From Shewanella gelidimarina (GTDB lineage Bacteria; Pseudomonadota; Gammaproteobacteria; Enterobacterales; Shewanellaceae): a DNA stretch of 40,144 nt. The first letter of the stretch is position 1. The number at the start of each line of letters is the position of its first letter. Below are positions 35,139-40,144 of this stretch, in pieces. Both the position numbers and the translations under genes were made by a program. Location: assembly GCF_023283945.1 (NCBI RefSeq), contig NZ_JAKIKW010000032.1, forward strand, positions 1-40,144, in the 5' to 3' direction. The notes under the pieces are model-generated. The model was not told where the DNA came from and made no database searches. It was given only the letters and a program-made list of their open reading frames with translations.

Positions 35139-36827
35139 CTATCCGTTGACGTTCTCAGTGAGCGGACGGTTATTCTTGCTGCGCTTGTGTTGGTACATAC
35201 GTTCATCGGCAAGGGCGAGACATTCAGATTGATTGCTACTTTCCCGCGCGTGCGCTATTCCATAACTGATCCCAGAGTGTGGCCATTTCGACTGCAATGC
35301 GTTTTGACATTGCATCATCATCCGGCCAATGTCTTCTACGGCTGACGGCATATCGCTAAACAATTGAGCATTGAGTAACCACACAAACTCATCACCGCCA
35401 GTACGAAACACTTCCCCTTTACTATCAAGGGCATTTGTCATGGTTTTAGCACCATAGCGTAATAAGGCATCGCCCTGGTTGTGGCCGATCTCGTCATTAA
35501 CTAATTTCATTCCATCGTAATCGATAAAGGTAATAATGTAGTTGTCATCGACCTTAGCGAGTGCTTCGCTCAGGGCGTAGCGGTTGCCTATATGCGTTAA
35601 GGGGTCAATTCGGGCTTGATAATAGGTGCGGGAGTAATCTTGTTTTTTCTGTTGTAACCAAGCCGCTAGAGAGAGCAGTATACAAAAACAATCGCCAGTT
35701 AAGGCCAACATAACGATGAGTTCGGCATGTCGTTGTCCCGTTAATACATCGCTATGAGACAAGATGTAGTAAAGCATGGACAGGCCATACATGAGGTTAC
35801 CCAGTAGATAGTATTTGGCTCTGAAATCATTAGAAGCCAGCATTTTTATGCCGATAACAATGGCAAGCGGCACCCAGATTAACGCGATGATATGGGAAAT
35901 AGTAAATGCGATTGAAAAGCTTAACAACGGCAAGATAAAGCCAATAATCAGGCAAACGATAGACAGGCCATTAAAGAGCTTTTCCAGACGCTTATGCAGA
36001 GAGTCGAAGTTAAATAATAACTTAGTAAATTGACTGGCCGAAGCGATGGCAAAAGGAAATATCACGATACCAAGATAGCTGGTATTGATCGTTTGGATGT
36101 TAAAAATATCATCGATTAAGCCCGAGGCTGCAGCCCAACCTAAACCGTGTAAGCCAATATAAGCTGAACAGGCAAGGGTGACTATTAAGCGTGTTTTGAC
36201 ATACAGAATTAAAGCAATGGTGGCCAGCGTGAGCATGGTGGCAATAGAAAAGAGTGTCACCGCGTTAGTGATAAATTGCTTGTGATAAAAATTGGCGCTG
36301 TTAGTAATATCAACCGACAGTGGCAACGCATAATGCTCAGCGTTAATGTAGAGCCAAAGGTAGCCACTTTCTTGCTGACTTAAAGGTAATTCAAACGCCT
36401 GAGTGTGCATTAGCTTAGGCGTGTTGTTATCCCCATGTTGTGAAAAGTTAATCGCTGCAGTATTTAGGTATTGTTCAGACTCCCAAAATCCAAGACCCTG
36501 ATCGACAAAATTAGCATTGATCCTGACAAACCAGTTTGCTGACAATGCAGCCTGATTATTCAGCTTTAGTCGGGCGACATAGGTACCCGATTGGTTAACC
36601 AATGAGGTTTTGATGGGGGTTGATGCTTGGTATAAATGTTTAAGCGCTTCAAGCGAACCAGGGGGTGATTCAGGCACGGTGTTAATTCCACGCCAAATCG
36701 CAGTATCTTGAATGACAATATCTGTGGTGTTTGTTAGCTGGGTTTCAAACTCAGCAGAGTTTGAAAAAGCGCTAAAAAAAACCATCATCCAGAGCAACAT
36801 TAATGCTGAGACACGCTTGATTTTCAT
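35139..36827 (-). CDS. Diguanylate cyclase with 7TMR-DISM sensor
   Basis: The 562-residue protein has a signal peptide, a periplasmic beta-rich sensing domain of about residues 25-180 (7TMR-DISMED2-like), about seven membrane helices from 185 to 390, a short coil and a C-terminal GGDEF domain (about 400-555). The active site motif GGDEF is intact at 477-481 (FRTGGDEFVWLL), so it can probably make c-di-GMP from GTP. The inhibitory I-site RxxD expected five residues before is absent (DSKG there), so product inhibition should be weak. The ligand of the sensor is unknown, and no other signalling gene is nearby. It stands alone on the minus strand. Confidence 0.9.
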   Translation of the reverse strand: MKIKRVSALMLLWMMVFFSAFSNSAEFETQLTNTTDIVIQDTAIWRGINTVPESPPGSLEALKHLYQASTPIKTSLVNQSGTYVARLKLNNQAALSANWFVRINANFVDQGLGFWESEQYLNTAAINFSQHGDNNTPKLMHTQAFELPLSQQESGYLWLYINAEHYALPLSVDITNSANFYHKQFITNAVTLFSIATMLTLATIALILYVKTRLIVTLACSAYIGLHGLGWAAASGLIDDIFNIQTINTSYLGIVIFPFAIASASQFTKLLFNFDSLHKRLEKLFNGLSIVCLIIGFILPLLSFSIAFTISHIIALIWVPLAIVIGIKMLASNDFRAKYYLLGNLMYGLSMLYYILSHSDVLTGQRHAELIVMLALTGDCFCILLSLAAWLQQKKQDYSRTYYQARIDPLTHIGNRYALSEALAKVDDNYIITFIDYDGMKLVNDEIGHNQGDALLRYGAKTMTNALDSKGEVFRTGGDEFVWLLNAQLFSDMPSAVEDIGRMMMQCQNALQSKWPHSGISYGIAHARESSNQSECLALADERMYQHKRSKNNRPLTENVNG

Positions 36828-37053
36828 GTTGTTATTTTGTTGCTATTAAGTGTGTAGTCACATTAACATAGATGCTAACGACCAAGTAGTTTTTAAAGAC
36901 AGAAAATGCCTCATCGAAAGGTTAAAATCGCATGTCTTTTAGACCATCCGCCGTCAATCAAAAAGCGCCGCGTTTTAGGGGACGCTTTTGCTAGGCTAAC
37001 AAGGATAGTATTGGACTGAGTGGCCTAATGATTTCTTTTTTGGAGAGAACAAT

Positions 37054-38082
37054 ATGAACAAAATAGCCTTCAACTTCATCGTCGCTAGCCTTCTATACGC
37101 TGCGGCTCCCGCTTTTGCAGGCGACAGTGCAGCTTTAGCAGAAAAGGATGCTGTCGCCGACAGCACCCCCAGTGATTTTTTCTCTCTAAGTGAAATAAAA
37201 ACCGCACCGCTGACAACCATCCCCTCGCTCGACTATGTTGCCGCCAGCGATGGTGAAAAACTGGCACTACGCGTTTACTTACCTAGCGCCCCCAAAGCGG
37301 TGGTGATCTTTTATCATGGCGCTGGCGCCCACAGTGGCCTTATTTATCCTCATGTTGGCGCAGGCTTACGTGATGAATTTAACATAGCGGTATTCACCCC
37401 CGATCTTCGTGGTCACGGCTCATCATCTGGTCCTAGGGGCGATGCCCCCGATAAGGAACAAGTGTGGCAAGACATTAATAGCATCATTGAATATGCACGC
37501 CAACGCTACCCAAGCTTGCCACTCTATATGGCCGGCCATTCATCGGGATCAGGGCTAATACTCAATTACTCAAGCTGGGATCAACACGCCTCTGTCGATG
37601 GCTACTTCTTTATTGCACCGTATTTTGGTTTCCGTTCAGAAACCGATCACGATGAACCAAAGCCGTTTTCGTTTAGCACTGTCAGCGTTGCCTCTTTTGT
37701 GACTAATGCGATGAGTGGCGGTTTACTGATGGGGCATTCAAAGGCGGTTCAATATCATTTTCCGCAACAAGTCTTAGATAATAACCCTAAGATCGTATCG
37801 TTTAATACCGTTAATATGTCTAACGCACTGACTCCCGAAGCGCCCGATGAGCAGCTGGCACAGCTTCAACGTTATGATTTATGGATTGGTGATAAAGACG
37901 AAGCCTTTGACGCTAATAAAGTCATCGCCTTTGCCGAGGCAAACCCTCCAAAAGATGCTGCTCATACATTACAAAAGGTGGCCAACGAAAATCATTTTTC
38001 TATTCTGTTAAACGCCCATCAATATATCGGCCACTCAATTACAGACCGACTTAAAGCGAGTGCAATAGACGTTAAAAAATAG
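37054..38082 (+). CDS. Secreted alpha/beta hydrolase (monoacylglycerol lipase-like)
   Basis: The 342-residue protein has a signal peptide (MNKIAFNFIVASLLYAAAPAFA, cleavage after residue 22). The hydrolase part begins at about 58: VIFYHGAGAHSG gives the oxyanion hole, DLRGHGSSSGPRG fits serine-aminopeptidase/monoglyceride lipases, and GHSSG carries the nucleophile serine. The acid is probably the Asp in WIGDKDEAFDA and the base the His in NENHFSILLNAHQYIG. It probably acts on esters or small acyl compounds in the periplasm. It is divergent from the diguanylate cyclase gene, but the gap of 226 bp and different roles give no reason to link them. A hairpin follows its end. Confidence 0.85.
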   Translation: MNKIAFNFIVASLLYAAAPAFAGDSAALAEKDAVADSTPSDFFSLSEIKTAPLTTIPSLDYVAASDGEKLALRVYLPSAPKAVVIFYHGAGAHSGLIYPHVGAGLRDEFNIAVFTPDLRGHGSSSGPRGDAPDKEQVWQDINSIIEYARQRYPSLPLYMAGHSSGSGLILNYSSWDQHASVDGYFFIAPYFGFRSETDHDEPKPFSFSTVSVASFVTNAMSGGLLMGHSKAVQYHFPQQVLDNNPKIVSFNTVNMSNALTPEAPDEQLAQLQRYDLWIGDKDEAFDANKVIAFAEANPPKDAAHTLQKVANENHFSILLNAHQYIGHSITDRLKASAIDVKK

Positions 38083-38427
38083 AATTAAGCCCAGAGTCAG
38101 GGTTATTGGCGCTCGCTCTAAATATAGAGTGAGTCGCCTTGGCTGAACTTTAGCAATTCCATCTTCACAACAATATTTGGATTATAAAAGCGACGGCAGA
38201 TAGGTTAATTGCTAATATTTACTCGCCCCAATATCTAAGTTTATTCTCACCCCACTTAATACAAGCGCATGAGTTATTACAAAGGGGTCTATCTAAAACA
38301 CGCTATAGCGATAGACAGAAACAGCTATATTCACCACAATCTGCAACCTAAATGACAGGAATGGCAAAGCGTTTGAAAAACATAATGTTTTGTTTGTTTA
38401 TTGTTTAAAATTTGTTATTAGATATAG
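38083..38427. other. Intergenic region between hydrolase and YeeE/YedE genes
   Basis: This 345-bp gap has one strong hairpin (38108-38138) after the hydrolase gene. The remainder is A+T-rich and should contain the promoter of the transporter gene. Confidence 0.5.
38108..38138 (+). terminator. Hairpin after the alpha/beta hydrolase gene
   Basis: GGCGCTCGCTCTA pairs with TAGAGTGAGTCGCC around AATA, with one G-T pair and one bulge. No U-run follows, so it is a likely but imperfect terminator. Confidence 0.5.
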
Positions 38428-39711
38428 TTGGTTAGTGTTGTGGTTATAAATAAGAATCAAGCGGTGATGGCCGTAACAATTTTACTGTTGACGTTAGTGG
38501 TTGGTGCGACTCAATTAGCCAATGACGGGCTCTTTTTACGCTTGTTATTAGGGCTCAGCTTAGGCTTTGCTTTAGCCAAAGGCGCCGTTGGTTTTGCCGG
38601 TAGTATTAACCGAGCTTACCGCCGTGGTTCAACGCAGTTACTGCAAACTCTGATGTTTATGTTTGTCATCACGGCAATCATCAATGCGGGTTTACTGCTT
38701 AATACTGACAGCCAGCACTATGATTTATGGATTAATCCTATCAATGCTGGGCTGCTCATTGGTGGCATCATGTTTGGCGCTGGCATGAGCTTATCAAGCT
38801 GCTGTGCAACTGGCATGATGGTGGAGTTTGTCAGTGATGTCCCGAGAGCTGCAACAACACTGGTGTTTTTTGGTGCCGGCGTCTTCTTTGGCTTTCCATT
38901 ACAAAGCAGCCAAAGCTGGATAACCGATTCGTGGTTTTCATCAGCAAGCTATCAAGGTAAAGGCGTGTTTTTACCGGACGTGTTTGCAGGTACACCGCTG
39001 AATGGTTATTTCATGTCTATATTAGTGACCCTATTTTTAGCGTTAAGCGTAGTGGTTATTGCCAAAAAGTATGAAAACACTCGCCGTCGCAATGGCTCAT
39101 ATTTAGGGGTGTCCGGTGAAATTGAGCGGCAGAATATTCAACGCCAAAGCAATCAAAATGGCGAAGATAACTCATTCACATTATTCAGCCGTGAAACATA
39201 TCAAAACTGGTTCGCTAACCTCTGGCAAATGCGCACCACCGCGTTAGTCATCGCGGTTATCTTTGGCATCATGATGGCAACTACCGGCGCAGGCTGGGGA
39301 GCATCGACACCCTTTGGTATTTGGTTTGCAAAGGGATTGATGTTCTTTGGGGTTGAATTAAACACCATTACCGAGATAAGCCAGCGACCGGAAGCGATGT
39401 TTACCACGCCCTTTTTTGAACATGGCGTGTCAGTGCAAAACTTTGCTATTTTATTAGGCACCTTAATTGCAGTGTTGTTTATGGGTAAATTTACGTTTTC
39501 ATTTACCCTAAACCACTCCGCTAAACAGCTGGCGCTTTTTGCTTTAGGTGGATTATTAATGGGATTTGGTACTCGTTTTGCCAATGGCTGTAATGTCGGC
39601 GCATTGTTCACCCCGATTGCTAACTTCTCATTATCTGGATGGGTGTATTTACTGGTAATGATTGGTGGTGCTATCGCAGGCAACCGTTTCCAACAAGCGG
39701 TGATGAAGTAA
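38428..39711 (+). CDS. YeeE/YedE family transporter (TsuA-like)
   Basis: The frame of up to 427 residues has about ten membrane segments in two related halves, each with a conserved cysteine stretch: MSLSSCCATGMMVE near 119-132 and GTRFANGCNVGALF near 390-403. These motifs match TsuA/YeeE and YedE proteins, which move thiosulfate or related sulfur or selenium compounds through the inner membrane. The middle loop is hydrophilic (ENTRRRNGSYLG...QSNQNGEDN). The start is uncertain: TTG at 38428, GTG at 38464 and ATG at 38467 are possible, and none has a strong ribosome-binding site. No TusA-like partner gene is seen next to it, though it may lie outside the window. Confidence 0.88.
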   Translation: MVSVVVINKNQAVMAVTILLLTLVVGATQLANDGLFLRLLLGLSLGFALAKGAVGFAGSINRAYRRGSTQLLQTLMFMFVITAIINAGLLLNTDSQHYDLWINPINAGLLIGGIMFGAGMSLSSCCATGMMVEFVSDVPRAATTLVFFGAGVFFGFPLQSSQSWITDSWFSSASYQGKGVFLPDVFAGTPLNGYFMSILVTLFLALSVVVIAKKYENTRRRNGSYLGVSGEIERQNIQRQSNQNGEDNSFTLFSRETYQNWFANLWQMRTTALVIAVIFGIMMATTGAGWGASTPFGIWFAKGLMFFGVELNTITEISQRPEAMFTTPFFEHGVSVQNFAILLGTLIAVLFMGKFTFSFTLNHSAKQLALFALGGLLMGFGTRFANGCNVGALFTPIANFSLSGWVYLLVMIGGAIAGNRFQQAVMK

Positions 39712-40037
39712 CATCGACCGAGTGCTATTGAAGTATATTAATGGTTGATGAAGCAGGCTGAATCATCAACCATTAAAGATATGGATAGGGGAGGAGAAAA
39801 CGGCTCGAATGCCAACTTGCCAGTTCGAAAGCACTGCGCTTCGTGGTAAGAATGTTCTTTCTCTTTGTTACACATCAAGCAAAAGCGATTTACTCGGAAG
39901 AGCATAGAGAAAGACAAAAGATAGGGCTGTCAGTCTTTTGCTTTGATTGTAATTCAGGGTAATGGATGTAGTGCATTGCTATAGGTCTTTCCTTTACACC
40001 ACTTCCCGTTTTGATGCTGCCTTTTAAACTCACAGAG
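39712..40037. other. Intergenic region next to the right IS copy
   Basis: It starts with the hairpin at 39738-39776. From 40037 downward the minus strand has an open frame of about 28 codons beginning at the IS junction and ending with TGA near 39954. This could be the tail of a gene cut by the IS, but the length is within chance. Nothing else is recognisable. Confidence 0.4.
39738..39776 (+). terminator. Hairpin after the YeeE/YedE gene
   Basis: TTAATGGTTGATGA (39738-39751) and TCATCAACCATTAA (39763-39776) are perfect 14-bp inverse copies with an 11-base loop, 27 bp after the stop. No U-run follows. Confidence 0.55.
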
Positions 40038-40144
40038 TGAAGTGGTCAACTAATTTTGGCCAAGGACTTAGAGTCATTCTGAAATAATCGTTCAGACTCT
40101 GCAGGCGTCAAACCACCGTTGTACTGATGTGGCCTGACTTGGTT
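40034..40144. repeat. Window-terminal inverted repeat, right arm
   Basis: Reverse complement of bases 1-111. See the left arm. Confidence 0.9.
40038..40144 (-). mobile_element. Right end of an IS3-family insertion sequence (right copy)
   Basis: The minus strand repeats the transposase C-terminus seen at the left window end (stop at 40046-40048), with the element end TGAAGTGG starting at 40038. Its orientation is opposite to the left copy, so the right ends of both elements face the interior of the window. Confidence 0.85.

Noticed and set aside
34988..35212. 74-codon minus-strand frame overlapping the end of the diguanylate cyclase gene
   Set aside because: Overlaps the real gene in another frame, with no coding character.
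36961..36989. AAAAGCG...CGCTTTT inverted repeat between the cyclase and hydrolase genes
   Set aside because: The stem is short with a 15-base loop, and it lies between divergent starts where a terminator is not expected.
39201..39683. 160-codon minus-strand frame opposite the YeeE/YedE gene
   Set aside because: It is antisense to a clear membrane protein gene, a common shadow of hydrophobic codons.

Overview
The window reads as a chromosomal segment of a marine gammaproteobacterium, most likely Shewanella or a close relative. This is inferred from family content and not from any search. The clues are a GlyGly-CTERM secreted nuclease, a YibE/F protein, a PACE efflux protein with a divergent LysR regulator, a RihA very close in sequence to the enterobacterial enzyme, a MITE with ATACCAATTGCATTAA ends, and A+T-rich spacers. 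No rRNA, tRNA, CRISPR array, prophage or plasmid replication gene was seen.

Both window ends carry the same IS3-family right end in opposite orientation (1-111 and 40034-40144). The left copy sits inside an AraC-type regulator gene and supplies its premature stop. The window is therefore either an assembly contig that stops at repeated IS copies or a 40-kb segment bounded by inverted IS elements.

Layout. 0.1-4.4 kb: truncated AraC regulator, a secreted C45-type Ntn hydrolase, and an enoyl-CoA hydratase-like gene with a divergent LysR. 4.7-8.7 kb: ammonium channel (amtB), pyrimidine ribonucleoside hydrolase (rihA) and a class III aminotransferase. 8.9-10.7 kb: an Old Yellow Enzyme reductase divergent from a TetR regulator, with three operator-like palindromes between them. 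11-15.2 kb: a periplasmic OB-fold protein, a glycine-zipper protein, and a full-length glnD-like PII uridylyltransferase whose second ACT domain is divergent, followed by a decayed fragment of the gene found intact at 22.1 kb. 15.3-18.2 kb: an SDR-MFS pair with a divergent LysR. 19-23.2 kb: glutamate symporter (gltS), a MITE, a TDT-family transporter, a ribosome-recycling-factor-like small protein and a MarC protein. 23.4-28.4 kb: a heptamer microsatellite, PACE efflux with LysR, then LysR divergent from an HlyD/DUF2955 efflux pair. 28.4-28.9 kb: a 23-unit tandem array of 22-23 bp that fills the gap between two convergent genes. 29-34.8 kb: YibE/F, a lipoprotein 5'-nucleotidase and a GlyGly-CTERM endonuclease I. 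35-39.7 kb: a 7TM diguanylate cyclase, a secreted alpha/beta hydrolase and a YeeE/YedE transporter.

Together the genes suggest nutrient scavenging and small-molecule efflux. Ammonium uptake, nitrogen sensing, glutamate uptake, extracellular nuclease, nucleotidase and nucleoside hydrolase could form a route for using external nucleic acids, although the genes are dispersed and not in one operon. Many modules are regulator/target pairs sharing a divergent promoter region. No clearly new multi-gene system was found. The most unusual items are the glnD copy with its altered ACT signature, the gene fragment behind it, the tandem array that writes the end of a coding region, and the triple operator.
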